Below, piece by piece: positions 1 through 10,145 of a stretch of DNA of 60,616 nucleotides (within the stretch, counting starts at the first letter, position 1; each line of letters opens with the position of its first letter). The position numbers and the translations under genes were made by a program. The notes below the pieces were generated by a model. It saw only the letters and a program-made list of their open reading frames with translations, searched no databases and was not told the origin of the DNA. Origin of the DNA: DATBAK01 sp038240075 (GTDB lineage Bacteria; Actinomycetota; Acidimicrobiia; IMCC26256; PALSA-610); contig JBBSEC010000011.1 in the NCBI GenBank assembly GCA_038240075.1, positions 1 through 60,616 on the forward strand, read 5' to 3'.

Positions 1-132
1 CACTCACGGGCTTTCCTCCTGGTGGGCCCGCAGCGTGCGGGACCACCTCACAATCCAGGAGTGCGCTGACTCGCCGCTGTGCTGCCGCTGGATTCCGGCG
101 CCGGCTCGTGGTCAGCCGCCGAACGCGCCGTT

Positions 133-3210
<3,078 letters not shown>

Positions 3211-3216
3211 ACGGCG

Positions 3217-3222
3217 ACCGTA
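3217..3222 (-). promoter_or_regulatory. Candidate -10 box of a leaderless promoter
   Basis: On the minus strand TACGGT matches the actinobacterial TAnnnT pattern and sits 6 bp before the ATG of the SARP-like regulator. No Shine-Dalgarno sequence precedes that ATG. The promoter is inferred from spacing only. Confidence 0.35.
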
Positions 3223-3272
3223 GTTCGGATCGTCAGCGCCAGGTCAGGGCCGGATCAGCGCGCGAGCGCATC

Positions 3273-3560
3273 GTGCTTTCAATGAACGCAATCGAGCACG
3301 CCCTGTTGGCCGTCATGGCCACCGACGCCGGCGACACGGCCGCGGCGCACCTGCACATCTCGACCGCGCAGCAGCAATCGCGTACGACCGCCCGTCGCCA
3401 TCGCCAAGTCGTGGAGATCGCGACGCTTGTCGTCACCGGCGATCGCGCACGCGCGGCCGGGCTCGCGCTCGTCCACACGGCCGAGTTCCCCGACGATCGC
3501 GAGCTCCTCGCCCGCGTCACCACTCCTCATCACTCGCAACCCGAAGAGAGGCTCCCATGA
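3273..3560 (+). CDS. Small hypothetical protein upstream of DUF4389 gene
   Basis: This predicted soluble, alpha-helical protein of about 95 residues has no motif I recognise. Two starts are possible: GTG at 3273 or ATG at 3282. Its stop overlaps the ATG of the DUF4389 gene in an ATGA, which suggests translational coupling and supports it as a real gene. The helical pattern in the middle (repeated Ala, Arg and Leu) is TPR-like but too short to assign. Function unknown. Confidence 0.55.
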   Translation: MLSMNAIEHALLAVMATDAGDTAAAHLHISTAQQQSRTTARRHRQVVEIATLVVTGDRARAAGLALVHTAEFPDDRELLARVTTPHHSQPEERLP

Positions 3561-4154
3561 CCATGTCCAACCCCTACCCCGTACAACTCGACTTCCAGGC
3601 CGATCGCCACATCACCCGCTGGCGGCCACTCGTCCAGTGGCTACTGGCGCTACCGCATCTGGTCATCGCCAACGTGCTGCGCACGCTCCGCCAGGTCCTC
3701 ACCCTCATCAGCCTCTTCACCGTGCTGTTCACCGAGCGCATCCCGCGACCGCTGTTCGACATGATCGCCATGACCTATCGCTACGAGTGGAGAGCGTTCA
3801 GCTACGCGATGTTTCTGCACGACGACTATCCGCCTTTCGACTTCAACCCCACCGCCGCCGACGACGGTGTCGAGGCGCACACCAACCTCAGCTTCGCCTA
3901 CCCCCGAGCACCTCAACCGGTGGAAGCCGCTGTACAAATGGGTCTTGGCCATCCCGCACTACGTGGCGCTCATCGCACTCGTCATCGCCGGCGGGTTCGC
4001 GTTCATCGGCGGGTTCTTCGCCGTGTTGATCACCGCGGAATACCCCACGGCCATCCGCGACTTCCTCGTCGGCATCCAGCGGTACGCGCTGCGGGTGGAG
4101 GCCTACGTCGGGCTTCTCACCGACGAGTACCCGCCGTTCCGGATGACGGCCTGA
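3557..4154 (+). pseudogene. DUF4389 membrane protein, interrupted by a +1 frameshift
   Basis: The first frame (ATG 3557) gives a DUF4389 half containing RWRPLVQWLLALPH and ending in HDDYPPF. At the five-C run 3901-3905 the frame changes. Dropping one C restores YPEHLNRWKPLYKWVLAIPH and the rest of a second DUF4389 half, ending in DEYPPFRMTA before the stop at 4152-4154. The two halves resemble each other (RW+PL...W+LA+PH, then a membrane hairpin, then YPPF), so the intact protein would be a tandem duplication of about 198 residues with four membrane segments. The extra C is in a homopolymer, so this may be a sequencing or assembly error rather than a real lesion. DUF4389 function is unknown; it is a common actinobacterial membrane family. 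Confidence 0.8.
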
Positions 4155-4396
4155 CCACACATCCGTCCACGAAAATGACTCTCCCGCCTCGCGCCGCGGC
4201 GCGCGACCGGTACAGGGCCGTCGTCGACTCGGCGGCGGCGGCCCGTGACCACGACCGCGCTTTCCACTCGCGAACTCAGCAGCCCCGGGGCTACCCCGCG
4301 ACCGCATTCATTCAGGACACTTCGCCATGAGTCACGAAGGCGATCCGACCGGCCACGATGGTTCGGAGCTGTTCGCCTTGGCGTGAACCTGCCGTT

Positions 4397-4423
4397 CTTC
4401 CAAGCTGGTCATGCGGGTTCGAT
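4397..4423 (+). repeat. tRNA-Gly(TCC)-like 3'-half fragment (possible att relic)
   Basis: These 27 bases read from CTTCCAAG (anticodon loop with TCC) through GCTGGTCATGC to GGGTTCGAT (T-loop consensus). That is the layout of the 3' half of a bacterial tRNA-Gly(TCC) up to the T loop. The 5' half, the matching CCAGC arm and the acceptor stem are absent, so it is not a tRNA gene. tRNA 3' halves are common attachment-site cores of integrative elements. The tRNA identity rests on my memory of tRNA-Gly sequences, not on an alignment. Confidence 0.5.
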
Positions 4424-4650
4424 ATCGCCCAACCCCGCGCCAACCCCGCGAGAGGCTCGGCACGCCCCGAAACCTCGCTGAACCCGCGCCAACCCCGCGG
4501 CCGAATTCGAGTAGAGGTTGCCGACCGTCGACACTCGCCCGACGCGAATGTCCAGTTGACAGCATGCGCCATCGCCGCCGGGGTCGGCCTTCCTGGCGCG
4601 CGGCGGCATCGCCGCGGCGGTTCGAAGCGTGCTCAACGTGCAGACATCGT

Positions 4651-4672
4651 CGGCCCGGAAAGCTGGTGATGC
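4651..4672 (+). repeat. Second copy of the AAGCTGGT-ATGC motif
   Basis: The sequence CGGCCCGGAAAGCTGGTGAT (4651-4670) followed by GC repeats the core of the fragment at 4397 and is closest to the copy at 7774. A self-complementary GAGTTCGACTC follows at 4681-4691. It could be a decayed tRNA-like or att-type sequence, or a dispersed repeat. Confidence 0.35.
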
Positions 4673-4736
4673 ACCCCAGCGAGTTCGACTCAGGCGTCGA
4701 GTCCGCAGCTGCCTGTCCGCGGGGGCCGCTTTGCGG

Positions 4737-5390
4737 TCAGGCGGATGGTGGCGACGAGCGCGCCCGGCGGCCGGAGGTTGCCGGTTGGATCAGGATCTGC
4801 GCGATGAGTGTGGCGCCGAGCCAGGCCTCGAATCGGTCCGGAGACCATCCACGTTCCTCGGTGAGTTCGCGCCAGAGCTCCTCGTTCGAGAACGCCCAGA
4901 GGAGGTCGACGGCGGTTTGCTCGTCGATCTCCTTCGGAAGTCGTTGACCTATCCCTCGGATGAAGGTCCGGAACGTTTCCGCTCGCGAGTCGAGCACCAG
5001 TCGATAGGCGACAGCCACCTCGGAATCGCTGCGTGCCGCCTCGCGATGGATTGCGATGACGTCGTAGCTCGTCTGCATCTGCTGGCGGATGAGCAGTGCC
5101 CACAATCGGAGTCGCACAGCCGGATCAGGCTCACGCCCGGCTGCCGCCATGAGTTCGGGGATCTCAGAATCCCGTTGCATCACCTCACGCATTCCGGCGA
5201 GAAGACCACGCTTGTTGCCGAACACGGCGTAGATCGTCGGCGTCGACACGCCGGCCTCTTGGGCGATGGCGCTGATGGTGCTCGCCGCCCACCCACGCTC
5301 CGACATGAGGGAACGCGCCGCCGCGACGATTCGGTCGCTCGTCATCTGCGCCTGCAGCTTGCGGTACGTCGGCGTCTCCTTCTCCACCAC
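4737..5390 (-). CDS. TetR family transcriptional regulator
   Basis: The 217-residue protein has an N-terminal TetR helix-turn-helix (about residues 18-65: IVAAARSLMSERGW...TISAIAQEAGVSTPTIYAVFGNK) and an all-helical ligand-binding domain. It starts at GTG 5390 and is divergent from a membrane-protein gene. A perfect 10-1-10 palindrome lies between them at 5406-5426, the expected operator. By family logic it represses both itself and the membrane protein until an unknown ligand binds. Confidence 0.92.
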   Translation of the reverse strand: MVEKETPTYRKLQAQMTSDRIVAAARSLMSERGWAASTISAIAQEAGVSTPTIYAVFGNKRGLLAGMREVMQRDSEIPELMAAAGREPDPAVRLRLWALLIRQQMQTSYDVIAIHREAARSDSEVAVAYRLVLDSRAETFRTFIRGIGQRLPKEIDEQTAVDLLWAFSNEELWRELTEERGWSPDRFEAWLGATLIAQILIQPATSGRRARSSPPSA

Positions 5391-5401
5391 GCCGAAATTC
5401 T

Positions 5402-5430
5402 AGTGGAACTCTATTCAATAGAGTTCTACT
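5402..5430. promoter_or_regulatory. Palindromic TetR operator
   Basis: GAACTCTATT (5406-5415), a single C, then AATAGAGTTC (5417-5426) form a perfect inverted repeat. Pairing resumes for three more bases on each side after one mismatch. It is strikingly AT-rich for this genome and lies 16-36 bp upstream of the TetR GTG start. A weaker inverted pair, AGTGA (5433-5437) and TCACT (5446-5450), follows and could be a second site. Confidence 0.8.
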
Positions 5431-5462
5431 CTAGTGAGTAGATGTTCACTCTAAGGAGGACC

Positions 5463-6038
5463 GTGGACAAGGAACGTGTAGGGGCGGCGTGTCTGGTGGC
5501 GGGAGGCGGGGCCTGGGTCGTGAACGGCCTGATCGGGTTGTCCGCGCCGAACGGAAGCGCGCGGTTCTACGTGTGTGAGGCAGTCTGGCTGGTGGTTCAC
5601 CCGCTGATCGGCGCCGGGCTCGTCGCTCTGCTTCGCTCCGACACGTTCGATGGCCTTGATTGGGGGCGCATTGGACTGCGGATTGCGATTGTCGGCCGAG
5701 TGACGTTCTTCGTGGGCGAGATCATCGCGATCGCTGTCGCCAATGATGAGATTGCGGCGCTCCCTCTGGCCGCGGTGCTCACGACGGTCGGCATGACCAT
5801 CGCCGGCGTCTGCGTCGCCCGCTCCCGCAGTTGGCGAGGGTGGGCGAGGATCACTCCGTTGGCGATGGGCCTCTACCCGCCCGTCGCGATGTTTCCCCTC
5901 CTGGCGATCACGGGCAAGCGCCCGAACGGCGCCGTTTCGGCGTGGGGCCTCACGACGATCGCCCTGGGCGTCGCGATGCTGACCGAGCACTCCGCCCGAC
6001 AGGCGGACTCACTCATGCCGAACCATCGCGGTGATTAA
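5463..6038 (+). CDS. Small multispanning membrane protein (TetR-controlled)
   Basis: The protein of about 191 residues has roughly five or six hydrophobic segments and no cofactor or transporter motif that I recognise. The GTG at 5463 follows AAGGAGG at 5453-5459 (close spacing). An in-frame ATG at 5442 would add seven residues and put the Shine-Dalgarno inside the gene, so GTG is preferred. Its place next to a TetR gene and operator suggests an inducible membrane protein, such as an efflux or stress protein, but the substrate is unknown. Confidence 0.75.
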   Translation: MDKERVGAACLVAGGGAWVVNGLIGLSAPNGSARFYVCEAVWLVVHPLIGAGLVALLRSDTFDGLDWGRIGLRIAIVGRVTFFVGEIIAIAVANDEIAALPLAAVLTTVGMTIAGVCVARSRSWRGWARITPLAMGLYPPVAMFPLLAITGKRPNGAVSAWGLTTIALGVAMLTEHSARQADSLMPNHRGD

Positions 6039-6255
6039 CCCGCCGCTCCCGTCGCCGACCCGAGAACAGGGACTGCTGCATGATCCTGCGACAGTCCGCG
6101 TGTGGAGCGCCCAGTAAATCTGCGTCGCCTCGGCATTCGTTGCTTCCGCCGACAGGAACAGCGTGGCCCTGGCTTCAGCCAGGTCTGGCGCGCCCCCACA
6201 ATCCCCATGCCGTCGCGCCGAATGGCGGGTCAAACAGCGCGATCCTACCGGCCCG

Positions 6256-7629
6256 TCAGGGCAGTACGGCGTAGAGCTGCCATTCGCCGGGAACGCCTTT
6301 TAGGCTGTGAGTTCCACGGTGAACGAACTCCATGCCCGAGCCGACGACGAGGTCCTTCACGGTGCTCGAGACGAGCACCTCGTCGGGGCCTGCGAGGGCG
6401 GCCACTCGGGCACCGATGTGCACGGCGAGACCGGCGAGATCGTCACCGCGGAAGTCGATTTCACCCGTATGGACCCCAGCGCGCACCTTTAGGCCCATGC
6501 GAGAGGCGGCGTGGCGGATTCCCTCGGCTGCAAGGATGGCGTGGCGCGGACCGTCGAAGACAGCCAGACACCCGTCGCCTGTCATCTTCACCACCCGACC
6601 GTGGTGCCGGTCAACCTGGACGGCTATGGCGGTGTCGTGGGCGTCGAGCAACGAGCGCCAGCGGTCATCTCCCAATTCGGCACTTCGCCGGGTGGACCCG
6701 ACAATGTCGGTGAACAGCAGGGTGGCCAGTCTGCGTTGCGAAGCGGGGCCGGCTCGAACCCCGGTGACGAACTCCTCGATCTCGTCGGCCACCCGTTCGC
6801 CGTTCTCGGCGAACATGAAGTGGTCGGATCCAGCGATTTCCAGGAACCGTGCGCCGTCGACATGTTCCGCGACGTAGCGGCCTTGTGCGACCGGGTACAT
6901 CTGGTCACCGGTGCAGTGCATGACCAGAGTTGGGACCGAGATGGCGGGTAGGGCCGAGCGCACGTCGACCCGCAGGTTCACGGCCCAGTAGCGCACGGCA
7001 TCAGCAGGGGTGCCCGATCGCCGCTCGATCCTGGCCATAGCGGTCAACCATCGTGGGTCCTCAGCGATGCTGGGTGCGACAAAGTTCAGACCGGGGTCCT
7101 CGTCATTGCCCCACGTGGCGCCGAAACCTGCGAGTAGCACCTCAACGGCCTCCTCGGGCAGCCCGATCGGGTAATCCACGTCCTCGAGCAAGCGCGCCGA
7201 CGCAGCCCATAGCGCTAGGCCGCGAACACGGTCGGGATAGGTCGCGGCCGCCATCAGAGCGACCGGTGTGCCGTCCGCGGTGGCGAACAGGAACGCCGAC
7301 GATGAGTTCGTCGCGTCGAGCACCGCCTGCACGTCGTGCATCCGTTCCTCGACCGATGACCGACTATCGGTGGGCAGCCGATCCGACAGCCCCGTCCCGC
7401 GCTTGTCGATCAAGATCAATCGGCAGTACGACCCCAGCCGTACCGTAAAGCGCGCCAGCTCCGGAATGTCCCACATCGACTCGATGTGATTCGCGAGACC
7501 AGGGACGTAGACGACATCGACGGGACCGCTCCCGACAACCTGATATGCGATCTGGAGCCCGTCACTCTCCACGTAACGGATCGGCCCGGGATCACTCCCA
7601 CTCTCCCCCGCACCCGAAGTACCCACCAT
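6256..7629 (-). CDS. Alpha/beta-hydrolase - class III nucleotide cyclase fusion
   Basis: The protein of 457 residues uses ATG 7629, preceded by GGAAGG at a normal distance; a longer frame to 7734 adds an unlikely N-terminus. Residues 1-280 form an alpha/beta-hydrolase fold (start region PIRYVESDGLQIAYQVVGSG; late DHFMFAENG with the usual His). Residues 285-457 form a cyclase homology domain with LFTDIVGST near 304 and MTGDGCLAVFDGP. This matches Mycobacterium Rv1900c (LipJ) in architecture. The nucleophile elbow reads FATADGTP, so the expected Ser of GxSxG is Ala. In the cyclase, the helix usually reading VNxAAR is VHIGAR. Hydrolase activity is doubtful; cyclase activity is possible. Confidence 0.9.
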   Translation of the reverse strand: MVGTSGAGESGSDPGPIRYVESDGLQIAYQVVGSGPVDVVYVPGLANHIESMWDIPELARFTVRLGSYCRLILIDKRGTGLSDRLPTDSRSSVEERMHDVQAVLDATNSSSAFLFATADGTPVALMAAATYPDRVRGLALWAASARLLEDVDYPIGLPEEAVEVLLAGFGATWGNDEDPGLNFVAPSIAEDPRWLTAMARIERRSGTPADAVRYWAVNLRVDVRSALPAISVPTLVMHCTGDQMYPVAQGRYVAEHVDGARFLEIAGSDHFMFAENGERVADEIEEFVTGVRAGPASQRRLATLLFTDIVGSTRRSAELGDDRWRSLLDAHDTAIAVQVDRHHGRVVKMTGDGCLAVFDGPRHAILAAEGIRHAASRMGLKVRAGVHTGEIDFRGDDLAGLAVHIGARVAALAGPDEVLVSSTVKDLVVGSGMEFVHRGTHSLKGVPGEWQLYAVLP

Positions 7630-8115
7630 CCCGTCATCCTTCCATCCCGCGACACACAAGGGGCGGGTGAACTCGTTACGGGCCCGACCGCGCGTCGGGA
7701 CTCCGGTCTGGCCGCCCCCACCTGCGCGACACATTGAGCCGTGAAGGTCGTGGCAACTCCAGTCATCGCGGTCAGCCCGAAAAGCTGGTCATGCTGCCAA
7801 CCAGGCGAGAGCCGTCGTCGAACCGCACGAAACGCCGGCGCACCACGCGTCACCGCGAACTCCTCGAACGCCGCGAAACTTCGTTGAGATCGAACTCATC
7901 GCCTGACCGCGCGTACCGCCGCTTCCGCGCCCGGATGTCGAACCCGCGGCTCGCGGGAACTCGAGGACGGTAGCCAACGGAAGGTGACCGCCCCGTGACC
8001 TCACCGCTTCAATCCGACCCGCGCCAGCGCGACGTCTCCGGGCTGACAAGCAGACACCGGCCGAGCTCAGCGGGGGTGAGCGTGTTCAATCTGGTTTGGT
8101 GTTGCGGCGCGCCGC
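7630..8115. other. Intergenic region between convergent-free neighbours
   Basis: I see no credible gene in these 486 bases. They hold the third copy of the tRNA-like motif (7774-7794) and, at 7869-7887, a CGCGAAACTTCGTTGA segment that resembles CCCGAAACCTCGCTGA at 4466-4481. The 12-base palindrome GCGGCGCGCCGC lies at 8104-8115 just past the stop of the beta-propeller gene. Confidence 0.55.
7774..7794 (+). repeat. Third copy of the AAGCTGGTCATGC motif
   Basis: CAGCCCGAAAAGCTGGTCAT (7773-7792) followed by GC shares AAGCTGGTCATGC with 4402-4414. CAGC and GCTG flank a 7-base loop here, as in an anticodon arm, but no T arm follows. Together with 4397 and 4651 it brackets the TetR-membrane protein-cyclase segment. 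Confidence 0.35.
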
Positions 8116-9270
8116 CTAGTGCAGGTCGATGCGTACGACCTCGCCTGGCTCGAACGGCGGCGAGCCCGGCGGGATGACCGCTGGCGAGACGCTCCAGTTC
8201 GACACGTAAATGGCGCCCGCTTGCGCCGCGAATCCGTTCGGGAAGCTCAGCCCGTCCGCGACGACGATCGGAGACGTGCTGTGAGCCGGAACGCGCACCA
8301 CGGCACCCGTGCCCGGGGCCGCGTTGTCGAGGCCCAACGTCGAGAACTCAGTCGCGTAGAACTTGCCCTGAGCGAAGCCGCATCCCGTGACGGCCGTCAA
8401 CCCGCTTGCCCACACCGTCGGTGTCGGGTTCGTCGTACTGATGTCGACTCGCCAGACTCGGGAAGAACCCGGCGGGTTGCCTCCGCCCGAGAGCTCACCG
8501 ACATAGAGCGCACCGTCGGGACCCCGGTCGAGGCACGTCGGGACGGCGTCGGAGACGGCAGGGTTGGGAAAGAAGGCCACGATTTCAATCGTGCCGTCGG
8601 CCGACACGTGGTCGAGGGTGTTCGAGGCTGCGTCGGCTACCCACAGATCGTGGTGCTCGCCGGCGAGAATGGCGTACGGATCGCAGTCGGGGAACTGGCC
8701 CGGCACGAGATCCGCGTGCCGCACGCTCCAGTTCCAGTCGAACCGTCCGACGCCGGCCAACCGCTCGAACCCGCCGCCCTTCACTTTGAGGACCCGTCCG
8801 GCCTGGGCGCGCACTTTCGCCACCAGCGACGGGTCGAACACACCCGGCGGGGCTCCGTCGACCATCTGCGGGCAGCTGGTCATGATCGTGTAGAGATTGC
8901 CGCCTGCGGTCCGGGTCAATCCGTCGGCGCCGGTGGCGAAGAATCCGCCGTCGCCCGAGAAGGAGGCCAGGCCCGCAACGATCCGGTGATGAGCGCCGTG
9001 CTCATTGATGACGCTGACCCCACCCGTCAATCCGACGCACAGATCACCTTCGGGCCCACCGGTCGCGCACGTCGCGCCACCCGCTCCCGCCTCGGCCACA
9101 TACAGGCGACCGTCGTTACCGAACGCGAGACCACGCGGGTTATCAAACCCCGTCGCGACCGTCGTGAAGGCCGTCTTCGATGCCGCTACGGCCGGAGCTG
9201 CAAACAGCACACCGAACGCGAGCGCCCCCGCGCTCAACAAACCAACGATCCGTCGCGTGTGACGCGTCAT
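8116..9270 (-). CDS. Exported ScyD/ScyE-type beta-propeller protein
   Basis: The protein has 384 residues from ATG 9270. An N-terminal signal peptide (RRIVGLLSAGALAFGVLFA...PAVA, cleavage near residue 30) precedes NHL/SMP-30-like propeller repeats such as FDNPRGLAFGNDGRLYVAEAG and RGPDGALYVGELSGG, the signature of the ScyD/ScyE family. The upstream ATG at 9324 would put charged residues before the signal. The family is named after scytonemin gene clusters but is widespread, and no enzymatic activity is established. There are no co-oriented partners close by. Confidence 0.88.
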   Translation of the reverse strand: MTRHTRRIVGLLSAGALAFGVLFAAPAVAASKTAFTTVATGFDNPRGLAFGNDGRLYVAEAGAGGATCATGGPEGDLCVGLTGGVSVINEHGAHHRIVAGLASFSGDGGFFATGADGLTRTAGGNLYTIMTSCPQMVDGAPPGVFDPSLVAKVRAQAGRVLKVKGGGFERLAGVGRFDWNWSVRHADLVPGQFPDCDPYAILAGEHHDLWVADAASNTLDHVSADGTIEIVAFFPNPAVSDAVPTCLDRGPDGALYVGELSGGGNPPGSSRVWRVDISTTNPTPTVWASGLTAVTGCGFAQGKFYATEFSTLGLDNAAPGTGAVVRVPAHSTSPIVVADGLSFPNGFAAQAGAIYVSNWSVSPAVIPPGSPPFEPGEVVRIDLH

Positions 9271-9482
9271 CGCTCCCGCCCTTCGTTCGCTCAGCCGGAC
9301 AATGGAGCGAACGTAGCGACGCAAACCACGCCGGGCAACAGCGTGAGCGGACTTCTTCCGCGCTTCACCCGGTACGAGATCACACCGCCCCCTTTACAAC
9401 CCAACAGGCTCGCCAGCCACATTCGACGGTGAAGTGAAGGAGCAGCCGTCGGTATCGCCTTTCGGGGCGGCTCATGCGCTCG

Positions 9483-9701
9483 CTATGCAAGTGCAGAGAC
9501 GGCGGCCTCTGCGGCCTGTTCGTCGAGTCCGAACTCGCGCAACAACGCGAGCACAGACGCGACAGGAAAACGGCGGTGTCCTCCCGGCGTCCATACAGTC
9601 TCGAGCCGCCCTTGGCGGCTCCAGCGGGCGATGGTGCGGCCGTCGACGCCGAGAATGCGAACGAGGTCGCGCGTCGCGAGCATCGCAGGCGGAGCATTCA
9701 C
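9483..9701 (-). CDS. BldC-like MerR-type DNA-binding protein
   Basis: The 72-residue protein is almost entirely a winged helix: MLATRDLVRILGVDGRTIARWSRQGRLETVWTPGGHRRF, with the diagnostic TPGGHRRF. It has the size of Streptomyces BldC (68 residues) and lacks any effector domain. BldC binds direct repeats cooperatively in developmental promoters; related small HTH proteins also occur as excisionases. No integrase is nearby, so a BldC-type regulator is the better reading. Confidence 0.88.
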   Translation of the reverse strand: MNAPPAMLATRDLVRILGVDGRTIARWSRQGRLETVWTPGGHRRFPVASVLALLREFGLDEQAAEAAVSALA

Positions 9702-9771
9702 CCGTCGGTACTCGGGATCAGATCGCCTCGCACATCACGGACGCGCCGACTGCAGTATCGGTGTGAGGGAC

Positions 9772-10074
9772 TCAACGGCGCGGTCGGCTTCGAGGCAGGA
9801 CGACAGTCGCGACATCGCCCGGTATGGCGCGACGGACGAGATCAGCCATCGGTCGTCGGTAGTGCGTCCCGCAGCCCGGGCACACCGCCAGAAACGCGGT
9901 CTCCTCGCGCGGCAAAGCGAGAACGCCGAGCTCGCCGCCACATTCGCAGCGGATGCGTAACGCCGTACCCTGCTTCTCCAAGCAGAATGCTGACCCCCGA
10001 CCCAGGCGTTCGGGGGTGTCTCGCGTCGGAGATCGATCCGGTCTGCCGATCATGGCGAAGTCCGGTCCGCGCAC
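9772..10074 (-). CDS. Putative small zinc-ribbon protein
   Basis: The frame gives up to 100 residues with one recognisable core: CECGGELGVLALP near the middle and CPGCGTHYRRP about 20 residues later. This CxCG...CxxC pair could bind one zinc as in rubredoxin-like ribbons. The start is uncertain (10074 or the in-frame ATG at 10053). It lies between the BldC-like gene and the ABC1 kinase, all leftward. The core supports a real gene, but the flanks look non-conserved. Confidence 0.45.
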   Translation of the reverse strand: MRGPDFAMIGRPDRSPTRDTPERLGRGSAFCLEKQGTALRIRCECGGELGVLALPREETAFLAVCPGCGTHYRRPMADLVRRAIPGDVATVVLPRSRPRR

Positions 10075-10145
10075 CGAGGCGATGGTCGTTCTCTACGAGC
10101 GGGTCCGCGCGCTGGTGGCGACCGGGTCGATTCGTCGCCGGGCGT

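Larger units (their letters stand above)
4155..4736. other. Intergenic region with short repeats and tRNA-like fragments
   Basis: I see no convincing gene in these 582 bases. The stretch 4430-4500 is internally repetitive: CGCCAACCCCGCG occurs at 4438-4450 and again at 4487-4499. Two tRNA-like fragments, listed separately, lie at 4397 and 4651. Short open frames on both strands lack start signals and recognisable products. Confidence 0.6.

Noticed and set aside
4397..4423. A functional tRNA-Gly gene
   Set aside because: Only the 3' half up to the T loop is present. No acceptor stem, D arm or 5' anticodon arm can be folded.
8119..9432. 437-codon plus-strand frame opposite the ScyD/ScyE-type gene
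   Set aside because: No recognisable domain, while the minus strand has a signal peptide and clear propeller repeats.
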